Translations under genes and position numbers: made by a program
Shown here: in pieces, positions 52,552 through 61,296 of the stretch
How positions within the stretch are numbered: position 1 is the first letter of the stretch
How the letters are laid out: the number at the start of each line of letters is the position of its first letter
The notes under the pieces: model-generated
What the model saw: only the letters and a program-made list of their open reading frames with translations
Told to the model about the DNA's origin: nothing
The model's database searches: none
Source of the DNA: Salinicola lusitanus
Lineage (GTDB): Bacteria > Pseudomonadota > Gammaproteobacteria > Pseudomonadales > Halomonadaceae
Length of the DNA stretch: 64,000 nucleotides
Assembly (NCBI RefSeq): GCF_003206045.1
Contig: NZ_PZJM01000002.1
Coordinates: forward strand, 63,592-127,591
Direction: 5' to 3'

Positions 52552-53076
52552 TCAGCCTGACTCGGATCGGCGCTTGGCGCGATGGATTCGCCACATGGTG
52601 ACAAGGTTGGTACCCAGCGCCAGCAACTCGGCGATGAAGCCACCGATCGAACCGATGATCAGCGCGTTGGCGAGCCAGCACAGCGCCACACCCGCCAGCA
52701 GCACCCGCATCGGCAGGCCGCGCAGCAGAAACATCGCCAGGGTGCCGAAGACGGCGGCGAGCAGCGGGAAGATGTCGTACCAGGCGTGCCAGGTCGCCAC
52801 GGCCACGGTCCCCGTCGCGATCAGCACCAGCCACATGAGCGGCTGGCGTCGCGGAAACCGCCGCGCCAGCCAGATCCTGACGACGACCAGGACCGACATG
52901 CCGGCCGCGACCGCCTCTCCGAACAGCATAAAATGCACGGCGAAGGCGACGTTGGCGAAGATGAGATAGAGCAGCAGCCGATCGTCCTGGCGGCTGGCGA
53001 ACGCCGCGATGATGAAGCCGAGGGCGACGAACCCGCCGATTTGAGCGGCGATCCAGGTCGGGCTGTGTGCGTACAT
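52552..53076 (-). CDS. ygjV: YgjV family inner-membrane protein
   Basis: A 174-residue protein with five or so hydrophobic segments, matching the Imp-YgjV family: WIAAQIGGFVALGFIIAAFASRQDDRLLLYLIFANVAFAVHFMLFG at the N-terminus, and LANALIIGSIGGFIAELLALGTNLVTMWR at the C-terminus. Function is unknown. AGGAG lies 4 bp before the ATG at 53076; the frame is open to 53148. It is followed by the DUF748 gene 60 bp later on the same strand. Confidence 0.85.
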   Translation of the reverse strand: MYAHSPTWIAAQIGGFVALGFIIAAFASRQDDRLLLYLIFANVAFAVHFMLFGEAVAAGMSVLVVVRIWLARRFPRRQPLMWLVLIATGTVAVATWHAWYDIFPLLAAVFGTLAMFLLRGLPMRVLLAGVALCWLANALIIGSIGGFIAELLALGTNLVTMWRIHRAKRRSESG

Positions 53077-53286
53077 GCGACTCCTGACGGCCAAGTTCGG
53101 GATAAAGGGCGGAGCGCCTAGCGTAGGCGCAATGGCTGCACGTTTCACGCCGAGACGTTTGGCGTCTCCGCTTCGTCATGTCACGCGTCGGGTTCGCGCG
53201 GCAAAGTGTCGTTGCCCTGCTAAACTTCCTCCTTCGGGCTTCACCATTCATCTCAAGTTCAGCCAACCGCCCATCAGGAGAACCCC

Positions 53287-54012
53287 ATGTCTCAGAGCGA
53301 TTCCCAGACGAACATCAAGACCGAATGGATCGAGATCACCGCCGAAGACGGCAAGACCTTCAAGGCGTACCAGGCCCTTCCACACAAGGGCAAGGGCCCC
53401 GGGATCCTGTTGATCCAGGAGATCTTCGGCGTCAATGGCCATATTCGCGGCGTCGCCGAGCAGTACGCCATGGATGGCTATACCGTGATCGCACCGGACA
53501 TGTTCTGGCGCGACGAGCCGGGCGTGGAACTCGGCTACGACGGTGACGACTGGAAAGCGGCGGTAGCCCACAAGCAGGCGCTGGACTATCCCACGGCGAT
53601 CAGCGATCTCCGCGCCGCGGTCAAGGCGCTGCGCGCGAGCCCCACCTGCGACGGCCCGATCGCCTCGGTCGGCTACTGCATGGGCGGCGTGCTCTCCTAC
53701 CTCTGCGGCCTGGATGCCGGCGTCGATGCGGCGATCTGCTACTACGCCGGCGGAGTGACCGAATACCTGCCGCGTGCCGACGAGCTCAAGGTCCCGGCCC
53801 AGTTCCACTTCGGCGCCGAGGATGACCACATCCCGCTGGAACACGTCGAACAGACACGCCAGGCCTTTGCCGGCAACACGGATATCGAGGTCCACCTCTA
53901 CGGCGGTGCGGAACACGGCTTCAACTGCTGGTCGCGGGCCAGCTACAACCAGCATGCGTCCGCGCTGGCCCATGGCCGCACGCTGACGTTCCTGGCCAGC
54001 CACTCCGAATAG
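53287..54012 (+). CDS. Dienelactone hydrolase family protein
   Basis: A 241-residue alpha/beta hydrolase. ILLIQEIFGVNGHIRGVAEQYA near residue 40, nucleophile C131 in VGYCMGG, HFGAEDDHIP supplying the Asp near residue 180 and GAEHGF the His near residue 213. This Cys-His-Asp set defines dienelactone hydrolases; the natural substrate may be a chlorinated or plain enol-lactone or another ester. CAGGAG precedes the ATG. Monocistronic, convergent with the LLM oxidoreductase gene. Confidence 0.92.
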   Translation: MSQSDSQTNIKTEWIEITAEDGKTFKAYQALPHKGKGPGILLIQEIFGVNGHIRGVAEQYAMDGYTVIAPDMFWRDEPGVELGYDGDDWKAAVAHKQALDYPTAISDLRAAVKALRASPTCDGPIASVGYCMGGVLSYLCGLDAGVDAAICYYAGGVTEYLPRADELKVPAQFHFGAEDDHIPLEHVEQTRQAFAGNTDIEVHLYGGAEHGFNCWSRASYNQHASALAHGRTLTFLASHSE

Positions 54013-54078
54013 GGCCGCACCCGGGCGTTCCGGCGCGACGCTTGAACGGTCTGAGGCTGATGAGCCAAGGCCGATGCA

Positions 54079-55032
54079 TCAGGGCCGATGAAAGTGCGGC
54101 AGCACGTGAGCGGCCAGCTCTTCGATGATGGCGTCGGCCGGCCGCTCCTCGAGACCTAGATTCAGCGCCACATGGTGAACGCCCATCTCTCTGAGCGCGT
54201 CCAGCACCTCGACGAGGGCGTGACGGCCGGCACGGTAGCCCAGCTCGATCGGCGTCGCCGGCGCGCCCGAATCGGCGTCGAGCTCGAGACGCATCGCCTC
54301 GCCGAATCCGCGGAACTCGCCAGGCACGCTCCGCTCTACCGCCGCACGCCACATCCGGTAGCGATCGAGCTGCTGGGCCGGTTCACGATGATAGGTCATC
54401 CAGCCGATCGCGTGGCGGGCGATCCAGTTGACGCTCTGGCCACCCGAACCGACCGCCAGTAGCGGCACGGGCGCCGGTGGCTGCGGCCGCAGCTGAAATT
54501 CGGGAGAATTCGTCTCGCGGCGGTCGGGGACGACTCGCTGCGGCGAGCCCAGCGCTTCCGCCACGACTTGCCAGTGATCCGCGAACAGCCGCCGCCGCTC
54601 GCCGACGTCCTCGCCGAAGGCGGCAAACTCGGGCGGCCGATCGCCGGACCCCAACCCCAGGATGAAGCGACCCTCCGAGAGCGTGGCGACCGATGCGGCT
54701 GCCTTGGCGATATGCAGGGGGTGCCGCAGCGTGAGCACGATGGCGCCACTGATCAGTGCGACCCGACTCGTTTCCACCGCCAACGCACCCAACCAGCTCC
54801 ACGGGTCCAGATGGCCGACCGGATCGGGATAGTCGCGACTGTTGAGCGGCACGTCTCGAATCCACAGCGCGCGAAACCCGGCATCGTCGGCGAGTCTGGC
54901 CAGACGCCGCTGTTCGACGACATCGACCACTGCCTGGCCGCGCGGCATCAGCGGCAGCGTCAATCCGATCGACAACCGATCCGGCGTCCACACCCGCCGA
55001 ACGATCGCCTGTTCGACTCCGCCTGCAGACAT
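54079..55032 (-). CDS. LLM class flavin-dependent oxidoreductase
   Basis: A 317-residue luciferase-like TIM barrel. LSIGLTLPLMPRG, GFRALWIRDVPLNSRDYPDPVGHLDPWSWLGALAVETSRVALISGAIVLTLRHPLHIAKAAASVATLSEGRFILGLGSGD is the conserved core (near residues 20-130). Members use FMN or F420 for monooxygenation or reduction. GGAGGGAG precedes the ATG at 55032. The substrate is unknown. Confidence 0.87.
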   Translation of the reverse strand: MSAGGVEQAIVRRVWTPDRLSIGLTLPLMPRGQAVVDVVEQRRLARLADDAGFRALWIRDVPLNSRDYPDPVGHLDPWSWLGALAVETSRVALISGAIVLTLRHPLHIAKAAASVATLSEGRFILGLGSGDRPPEFAAFGEDVGERRRLFADHWQVVAEALGSPQRVVPDRRETNSPEFQLRPQPPAPVPLLAVGSGGQSVNWIARHAIGWMTYHREPAQQLDRYRMWRAAVERSVPGEFRGFGEAMRLELDADSGAPATPIELGYRAGRHALVEVLDALREMGVHHVALNLGLEERPADAIIEELAAHVLPHFHRP

Positions 55033-55240
55033 GACTCCCTCCCCGTCGATTGGCATTTGGAGGTGCCTCCCGCCAGCGCGACCTCTGCACCATGATGCCC
55101 GGAAACCGAGCGCAGAACATGATGATAGCCACGATCTCGCTTGTCGTTTCGCCGATCTACGACTAGGTTCCGAGAAGGCATGTCAGGATGGCATGCCGCT
55201 GGCATGAAAGACTTACCATGAATCAACAGGGATAGACGCC

Positions 55241-55489
55241 ATGGGAATTATTGCGTGGATCATCTTCGGCCTGATCGCCGGGGCCATTGCCAAACTGATC
55301 ATGCCGGGCAAGGATCCGGGTGGCTTCATCGTCACGATCATCCTCGGGATCCTGGGTGCGGTCGTCGGCGGCTGGATCGGCACCGCACTCGGTTTCGGTG
55401 ACGTTTCCGGTTTCAACTTCGGCAGTTTCGTGATCGCCGTGATCGGCGCGATCGTGCTGCTCGGCATCTATCGTATCGTGCGCAAGTGA
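55241..55489 (+). CDS. GlsB/YeaQ/YmgE family stress-response membrane protein
   Basis: An 82-residue protein with three hydrophobic segments: GIIAWIIFGLIAGAIAKLIMPGKDPGG at the N-terminus, IILGILGAVVGGWIGTALGFG in the middle and VIAVIGAIVLLGIYRIV at the end. The family is small, glycine-rich, inner-membrane and linked to general stress; function unknown. CAGGGA precedes the ATG. A terminator hairpin follows 27 bp after the stop. Confidence 0.93.
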   Translation: MGIIAWIIFGLIAGAIAKLIMPGKDPGGFIVTIILGILGAVVGGWIGTALGFGDVSGFNFGSFVIAVIGAIVLLGIYRIVRK

Positions 55490-55516
55490 CCGACCTGCGC
55501 TCGTGAAACCGAAGTC

Positions 55517-55551
55517 CGGTCGGTGGCGTTCGTCGCCGCCGACCGTCGTTT
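55517..55551 (+). terminator. Terminator after the GlsB-like gene
   Basis: A 12-bp stem (55517-55528 with 55534-55545, one G-U pair), a 5-nt loop and a T-containing tail. Confidence 0.75.
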
Positions 55552-55601
55552 GCCTAGACTCGCCCCCTCAATGACAGCCTACCCTCAGTAAAAGACGTCC
55601 G

Positions 55602-56222
55602 ATGCCTACCGATGCTCACTTCTACGAACCCGCCCTTGGCCATGGCCTGCCCCACGATCCGTTCAACGCCATCGTCGGCCCCCGTCCCATCGGCTGGATC
55701 TCCTCCCGCAGCGCCGCGGGCCACCTGAATCTCGCGCCGTACAGTTTCTTCAACGGTTTCAACTACACGCCGCCGATCGTCGGCTTCGCCAGCGTCGGTT
55801 ACAAGGACAGCGTGCGCAATATCGAAGCCACCGGCGAGTTCTGCTGGCAGCTGGCGACTCGGGCGCTGGCGGAGCCAATGAACGCCAGCTGCGCGGCGGT
55901 GGAACCCGAGGTGGATGAATTCCAACTCGCCGGGCTGACGCCGGCCGAGTCGCGCGTGGTGAGCGTCCCGCACGTGAAGGAAGCCCAGGTCGTGTTCGAG
56001 TGCCGCCTGACCCAGACGCTGCAGCTCCAGTCCGCCGCTGGCGACAAGCTGGAAACCTGGATGGTGCTGGGTGAGGTGGTCGGCGTGCATATCGATCCGA
56101 CACTCCTCGAAGACGGCGTCTATCAAACCGCCGCCGCCCGGCCGATCCTGCGCGGCGGCGGCCCGGCGGACTACTTCGAGATCAGCCAGGAGCAGAACTT
56201 CAAGATGTACCGGCCGAGCTGA
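55602..56222 (+). CDS. Flavin reductase family protein
   Basis: A 206-residue FMN-binding split-barrel protein. DPFNAIVGPRPIGWISSRSAAGHLNLAPYSFFNGFNYTPPIVGF near the N-terminus is the diagnostic region; KEAQVVFECRLTQTLQL and RGGGPADYFEI follow. Members reduce FMN with NAD(P)H for partner monooxygenases or bind FMN themselves. No monooxygenase gene is adjacent. The Shine-Dalgarno is weak. Convergent with the diguanylate cyclase gene. Confidence 0.9.
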   Translation: MPTDAHFYEPALGHGLPHDPFNAIVGPRPIGWISSRSAAGHLNLAPYSFFNGFNYTPPIVGFASVGYKDSVRNIEATGEFCWQLATRALAEPMNASCAAVEPEVDEFQLAGLTPAESRVVSVPHVKEAQVVFECRLTQTLQLQSAAGDKLETWMVLGEVVGVHIDPTLLEDGVYQTAAARPILRGGGPADYFEISQEQNFKMYRPS

Positions 56223-56285
56223 CGGGCAGAGGCCAAGGGAAACGTCGTGAACCCCGGCAGTTGGTGATTCTGGCCAAGGAATGAA

Positions 56286-57881
56286 TCAGGACTGGGTGAC
56301 GGGCTCGTAGAACCGCCAGGTATTGCGACCGGCACGCTTGGCGGCATACATCGCGATGTCGGAGAATCGAACCGCCTGCTCGGCATCCTCGGTATCCAGC
56401 CCCACCATGGCGATACCGATACTGACCCCGATTACGATCTCGATATCGCCCTCCACCTCGAACGGTTTCCGGAGGCGGTCGAGAAAGCGCTCCAGCACCA
56501 CCTCGACGTCACTGCGCTGGTCGCACCCTTCCAGCAGCACGACGAACTCGTCGCCTCCCAGGCGGGCGACGTAGTCGCGCTGACGCATCAGCCCGGCCAG
56601 AATGCCACCGACATGGCAAAGCGCACGATCGCCGACCTGGTGACCGTAGGTATCGTTGATCTGCTTGAAATGATCGAAATCCAGCGTGATCAGCGCATGG
56701 CAGCGCTCCGGATACAGCCGATGGTGACGCGCCATCACCGCCAGGCGGTGGTCGAAGCCCCGACGGTTGCCCAAGCCGGTCAAGGGGTCGGTCATCGCCA
56801 TTTTCTCGGCAGCATCCGCGGCTTTCTTGCGCTCGGTGACGTCGTGCGCCACCCCTTGCAGCCGCCCCGTCTCGAGCGGGCTCAGGATCAGGCTGATCCA
56901 GCGCTGCCGCTCGCCGCTGTCCAGCGCCACTTCCCACTGGCGCTCGTAGCCGCCGGCCTCGTCGTCGACCGCGAAAGCGTGCGTGGCACCGTCGCCATCG
57001 CCGACCAGCGCGGCAAAAGCGACCGGGTGACGTTCCAGATCGGTGCCGGTCGCCATGTCGAACAGCCGCCGGAACGCGGGGTTGGCCGAGCGGACGAAGC
57101 CGGCGCTGTCGAGCTCGAAGATCCCCGCTTCCACATTGTCGAAGATCGCCCGGTAGCGACGCTCCTCGACCTCGCGCTCGAGCCGTAGCCGACGCTCCTC
57201 GCCCAGACTCTGGACCAGGTTGTCGATCATGGCGTTGACGCTGATGACGAGTTGGCCGATCTCGTCGTCCCTGTTGCCGCGTGGCGCCTGCAACTGCTGC
57301 CCGGTCTCCGCCTCCAGCTCGCTCAGCCGATGCGAGAGACCGGTGATCGGCCGGGTAACGAACCGCACCACCACCAGCACGACACAGAGCCCGATACCGA
57401 CCAGCTGCAGCAGCAAGGCGCCGCCGATGAAAGTCGAGGCCTGCGACACGAGCTTGTCGATGAAGTCCTGATCCGGCGCCACCGTGATCCGGCAGACCGA
57501 CGTTTCCGGCTCGAAGGGTGAGAAGATCTCCCGGACGACACTGTCCGCCGGCTCCCCTTCCGGATCGGCGCGACCGCTGGCGAGCGTCGTGCCGTCGCTG
57601 GCATCGATACTCACGGCGCTGACGATATTGTTGCTGAGCAGGCCATCCGTCACCTCCTGCGCCAGATGCCGGTCGCCCAGAAAGCAGCCGATCTGCGCGG
57701 TTCGCTCCACCGTCGTCAGCAGTTCCTGAATCCGTGACTGCTGCTCCCGCTGAACGCTCTCCGCCCGCAGGTAGACGGCCAGGGCGAGGAACACGACGCC
57801 CAGCAGCGTGACGATCATCAGGATGATCGCGGTCGTACGCAGCGCCAGCCGGGTGTGCAGCAGCAGCAACAGGCGAGACAT
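56286..57881 (-). CDS. Membrane diguanylate cyclase (sensor-HAMP-PAS-GGDEF)
   Basis: A 531-residue protein. Membrane segments at about 14-36 and 158-178 enclose a periplasmic sensor of about 120 residues with two cysteines. HAMP follows (about 180-235), then a PAS domain (about 245-365), then GGDEF (about 370-531). The catalytic GGDEF is intact at residues 442-446 with an RxxD inhibitory site at 433-436, so it should make c-di-GMP with product feedback. It starts 4 bp after the PstS-like gene and is the last of a three-gene operon with an outer-membrane barrel. Confidence 0.93.
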   Translation of the reverse strand: MSRLLLLLHTRLALRTTAIILMIVTLLGVVFLALAVYLRAESVQREQQSRIQELLTTVERTAQIGCFLGDRHLAQEVTDGLLSNNIVSAVSIDASDGTTLASGRADPEGEPADSVVREIFSPFEPETSVCRITVAPDQDFIDKLVSQASTFIGGALLLQLVGIGLCVVLVVVRFVTRPITGLSHRLSELEAETGQQLQAPRGNRDDEIGQLVISVNAMIDNLVQSLGEERRLRLEREVEERRYRAIFDNVEAGIFELDSAGFVRSANPAFRRLFDMATGTDLERHPVAFAALVGDGDGATHAFAVDDEAGGYERQWEVALDSGERQRWISLILSPLETGRLQGVAHDVTERKKAADAAEKMAMTDPLTGLGNRRGFDHRLAVMARHHRLYPERCHALITLDFDHFKQINDTYGHQVGDRALCHVGGILAGLMRQRDYVARLGGDEFVVLLEGCDQRSDVEVVLERFLDRLRKPFEVEGDIEIVIGVSIGIAMVGLDTEDAEQAVRFSDIAMYAAKRAGRNTWRFYEPVTQS

Positions 57882-57885
57882 GCGA

Positions 57886-58314
57886 TCACTCGCTCAACAT
57901 CAGCACGACGTGCATGTCGTCGGGTACCTGGCCACCATCGACGTAGCTCAAGGCATTCATGTTCTGGGTCACCAACTGGTGCACGTCGTCGATGGTGGCG
58001 ATCTGCTGCGGCGGCGATGCCTCGCCGGAAAACACCAGCCGGGCCCAGTAGGAGTTGATCTCGGCCAGATCCTTGTTGACCAGCGCCCGGTAGAATCGCG
58101 CCTTGAGCGTGGTGGAATCCACGGGCAGCGCAACGTTGCCGGTGGGAAGCTTGCGGTAGCGCCCCATGAAGATATTGACCACGTCGCTCTGGGTCAGCCG
58201 ATCGATGCCGCTGCCGGCGTTGCCCACTACCGCGATGTCGGCGCTGACGGGAACGGCAACGACCAGGGTGGCGGAGAAGGTGGAGGCGATGAGAAGCCTT
58301 TGGACTCGGTTCAT
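57886..58314 (-). CDS. PstS-like periplasmic phosphate-type binding protein, small
   Basis: A 142-residue periplasmic protein with a signal peptide ending near residue 27 (VPVSADI). VVGNAGSGIDRLTQSDVVNIFMGRYRKLPTG is typical of the small PBP-like proteins related to the N-terminal half of PstS. LPVDSTTLKARFYRALVNKDLAEINSYWARLVFSG is also conserved. It is about half the size of PstS, so it is not a complete binding protein. AGGGGA is 6 bp before the ATG at 58314. It lies between the outer-membrane barrel gene and the cyclase gene and could be the cyclase's ligand receptor. Confidence 0.82.
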   Translation of the reverse strand: MNRVQRLLIASTFSATLVVAVPVSADIAVVGNAGSGIDRLTQSDVVNIFMGRYRKLPTGNVALPVDSTTLKARFYRALVNKDLAEINSYWARLVFSGEASPPQQIATIDDVHQLVTQNMNALSYVDGGQVPDDMHVVLMLSE

Positions 58315-58324
58315 GGACATTCCC

Positions 58325-59488
58325 CTAGAAAATGAAGTCCAGACCGAGGCTGAAGACAGAACTCCAGCCCCCGTTCCAGTCACTGTCGTCTTGTCGCCAC
58401 AGGAAGCCCGGGCTCCGCGTATCGATACGATCGAACTGCGCTTTCAGTGCCATGTTGGTGGTCACGTCGTAACGTGCCCCCAGCGACCAGGTCCGCTGAT
58501 CGATATCGCTGTTATCGGGGTTGGTGGACGATGTCTCGACGCGGGATGCCACCACATAGGGCGTTACCCGGTCGATGCGATATCCCACCGAGACGAAGCC
58601 CGAGTCGATCTGTCCCTCGTGGCGGCTGGTCTGGCTGCGGTTCCACATCACCTGAACCTGCAGCGGGCCGCGATCATAGAGCGTTCCCAGGGAGAATAAC
58701 CGAATCCGGTCGAAGCCGAAGATATCGCCAAGAACGGTATCCGCATCGAGAGCGAGAAACGGGATCTGCTCGATCTGGTCGGCTACGCTGCCCGAAAAGC
58801 CGACATCGGAGTGGACTTCGGTATAGCTGGTCCGGAATCGCCACGGCCCCGTCTCGTAGTCGACATGACCACCGTAGACGCTGTCGACATCGAAATCCGC
58901 AGAGAGGTCGTCGATCAGATAGATCTTGCTGCTCGAGCGCCCGGCATAGAGCTTGAGCAGCATCAGGTCGCTGCCGACCGGCTGCTTGAAGGTGACATCG
59001 CCGCCATCGATATGGGTCAGTTGCAGGATGCCGAAGTGATCCACCGGCGGCCGCGCCCAAGGGTAGGCGTAACCGACGTAGCGCGAGTCGGCGAGCTGAT
59101 ACACGTCCCACCCCAGCCGCCCGACGCGCAACTGCACGCTGGGGTCCGGCCGGTAACGCAGGAACGCCCAACTCACTTCGGGTCGGTAGTTGCCGTCCTC
59201 GCCATAGCGGCTGATGCCCTGCACCACCGCATCCAGCTCATCGGTAAGGCGATAGCCGACCTGGGCGCCGAGCAGTGAGTCGGTGCGCGCGCTCCAGCCC
59301 TTGTCAGCACCCTTGGGCTGGCTGATATCGCGAATGAAGCCAGCATCGCCCTGATTGCTGTGTACCAGCCCCAGGGTGCCGAAGCCGCTGAACGTCAGTC
59401 GGCCATCGTCCGTCAGCGGCCGAGCCTCGGCGACAACGCTCGTCACCGACAGCATCAGCCCCAGGCAGACCGGAAGTAATCGTCTCAT
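58325..59488 (-). CDS. Outer-membrane beta-barrel (porin-like) protein
   Basis: A 387-residue protein with a signal peptide ending near residue 23 (VVAEARP). The mature chain shows alternating hydrophobic strands, many aromatic girdle residues and a C-terminal phenylalanine (SLGLDFIF), the outer-membrane insertion signal. LTFSGFGTLGLVHSN at the mature start resembles porins of the DcaP/phosphate-selective type. No exact family was recognised. GGAG precedes the ATG. First gene of the operon; the PstS-like gene starts 10 bp after its stop. Confidence 0.82.
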   Translation of the reverse strand: MRRLLPVCLGLMLSVTSVVAEARPLTDDGRLTFSGFGTLGLVHSNQGDAGFIRDISQPKGADKGWSARTDSLLGAQVGYRLTDELDAVVQGISRYGEDGNYRPEVSWAFLRYRPDPSVQLRVGRLGWDVYQLADSRYVGYAYPWARPPVDHFGILQLTHIDGGDVTFKQPVGSDLMLLKLYAGRSSSKIYLIDDLSADFDVDSVYGGHVDYETGPWRFRTSYTEVHSDVGFSGSVADQIEQIPFLALDADTVLGDIFGFDRIRLFSLGTLYDRGPLQVQVMWNRSQTSRHEGQIDSGFVSVGYRIDRVTPYVVASRVETSSTNPDNSDIDQRTWSLGARYDVTTNMALKAQFDRIDTRSPGFLWRQDDSDWNGGWSSVFSLGLDFIF

Positions 59489-59730
59489 GCAGCATCTCCG
59501 GCGGCGCGTTCGACTTGTCGCCGTCGCAAAGAAAAATTAGGTTCGCGGGTAACATTGTCGGCAGACCGGCTTCTTTCTTAAGGGTCCATTAGCCCAGCTT
59601 CGATGATTCAGATCCCGATACCGCGGGGGCGCGGGGAGCTCGGCGTGTTAGACTTTGTCATTAAACGCCCGGTGGTCAGAGCCTGGTTGGCGACGCCCTA
59701 TTTCTTTTCCCGGATGGAGTCAGGCGCTCA

Positions 59731-61293
59731 ATGTCTTTGGAAGAACTGCACCTCAATCTGCGCAACCTCACGCCCGAGGACTACCCGCAGCTCAAGCGAC
59801 TGATGGATGCCGTCTACGACGACATCGGCGGCGCCTGGTCGAAGCTGACGATCGACAAGCTGATCGGCGAGTTCGCCGACGGCCAGATCATCATCGAGGA
59901 CGACGGCAAGATCGTCGGTGTCGCGCTCACGGTGCTGGTCGACTACGACCGCTTCTCCAACCCGCACAAGTACGACGAATTGATCGGGCATCGCGAGATC
60001 ATCCTCAACGACGCCAACGGCGATGCGCTCTACGGCCTCGACGTCTTGATCGATCCGGCCTACCGCGGCTATCGCCTTGGCCGACGCCTCTACGAGGCCC
60101 GCAAGGACCTGTGCCGCTCGATGAACCTGCGCGCGATTCTCGCCGGCGGCAGGATTCCCAATTACCACCAGCACGCCGACGAGATGACTCCCGCCGAGTA
60201 CATCGATCGGGTCGCGCGCAAGGAGTTCTACGACCCGATCCTGTCGTTCCAGCTGGCCAACGATTTCCTGGTCAAGCGCCTGCTGACCAAGTATCTGCCC
60301 GAAGACGAGAAGTCGATGGGCTACGCCACCCTGCTCGAATGGAACAACATCCTCTACGAACCGGCCAGCCGGATCATCGAGACCCGCCGCACCCAGGTCC
60401 GCATCGGCGCGGTACAGTGGCAGATGCGCGAATTCGACTCGGTGGAGGCGGTGCTGCAGCAGGTCGAGTTCTACGTCGATGCGATCTCCGACTACCAGAG
60501 CGACTTCGCGGTCTTCCCGGAGCTGTTCAACACCCCGCTGATGGGGTTGACCGACCAGACCGACCAGGTCGCCGCGATCCAGTTCCTGGCCGGCTTCACC
60601 GAGCGCTTCAAGACCGAGATCTCGCGCATGGCGGTCTCCTACAACATCAACATCGTGGCCGGCTCGATGGTCGAGCTGGGCGAGGATGGCAAGCTCTACA
60701 ACGTTGCCTACCTGTGCCATCGCGATGGCGGGATCGACCGCCAGGCCAAGCTGCACATCACCCCGCAGGAGCGGCGCGACTGGGTGGTCGAGGGCGGCGA
60801 CGAGCTGCAGGTGTTCGAGACCGATGCCGGCCGTGTCGGCATCCTGATCTGCTACGACGTGGAGTTCCCCGAACTGCCGCGACTGCTGGCCGAGCAGGAC
60901 ATGGACATCCTGATCGTGCCGTTCTGGACCGACACCAAGAACAGCTACCTGCGCGTGCGCCACTGCGCCCAGGCCCGCGCGATCGAGAACGAGTGCTACG
61001 TGGTGGTCTGCGGCAGCGTGGGCAACGTGCCCTCGATCGAGAACCTGGACATCCAGTACGCCCAGTCATCGGTCTTCTCGCCGTCGGACTTCGCCTTCCC
61101 CCACGATGCGGTGCTGTCGGAAACCACGCCCAACACCGAAATGGTGATGTTCTCGGACCTCGACCTGACCAAGCTCAAGCTGGTGCGCTCGGAAGGCGCG
61201 GTGACCAACCTCAAGGATCGCCGTCTCGACCTTTTCGATCTGCGCCTGCGCGACTGGTCGTGGAAATCCGGGGCGCGCCAGGAAGAGAACTGA
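59731..61293 (+). CDS. GNAT acetyltransferase / carbon-nitrogen hydrolase fusion
   Basis: A 520-residue two-domain protein. Residues about 8-215 are a GNAT-like domain (LYGLDVLIDPAYRGYRLGRRLYEARKDL is the acetyl-CoA loop). Residues about 222-505 are a nitrilase-superfamily domain with the full triad: E264 in VFPELFN, K340 in QAKLHI and C374 in ILICYDVEFPEL. Fusions of this type are known in many bacteria and annotated as bifunctional, with no proven substrate. The start has GGAG further upstream than usual. The MtfA-like gene begins 3 bp after its stop. Confidence 0.92.
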   Translation: MSLEELHLNLRNLTPEDYPQLKRLMDAVYDDIGGAWSKLTIDKLIGEFADGQIIIEDDGKIVGVALTVLVDYDRFSNPHKYDELIGHREIILNDANGDALYGLDVLIDPAYRGYRLGRRLYEARKDLCRSMNLRAILAGGRIPNYHQHADEMTPAEYIDRVARKEFYDPILSFQLANDFLVKRLLTKYLPEDEKSMGYATLLEWNNILYEPASRIIETRRTQVRIGAVQWQMREFDSVEAVLQQVEFYVDAISDYQSDFAVFPELFNTPLMGLTDQTDQVAAIQFLAGFTERFKTEISRMAVSYNINIVAGSMVELGEDGKLYNVAYLCHRDGGIDRQAKLHITPQERRDWVVEGGDELQVFETDAGRVGILICYDVEFPELPRLLAEQDMDILIVPFWTDTKNSYLRVRHCAQARAIENECYVVVCGSVGNVPSIENLDIQYAQSSVFSPSDFAFPHDAVLSETTPNTEMVMFSDLDLTKLKLVRSEGAVTNLKDRRLDLFDLRLRDWSWKSGARQEEN

Positions 61294-61296
61294 TCG

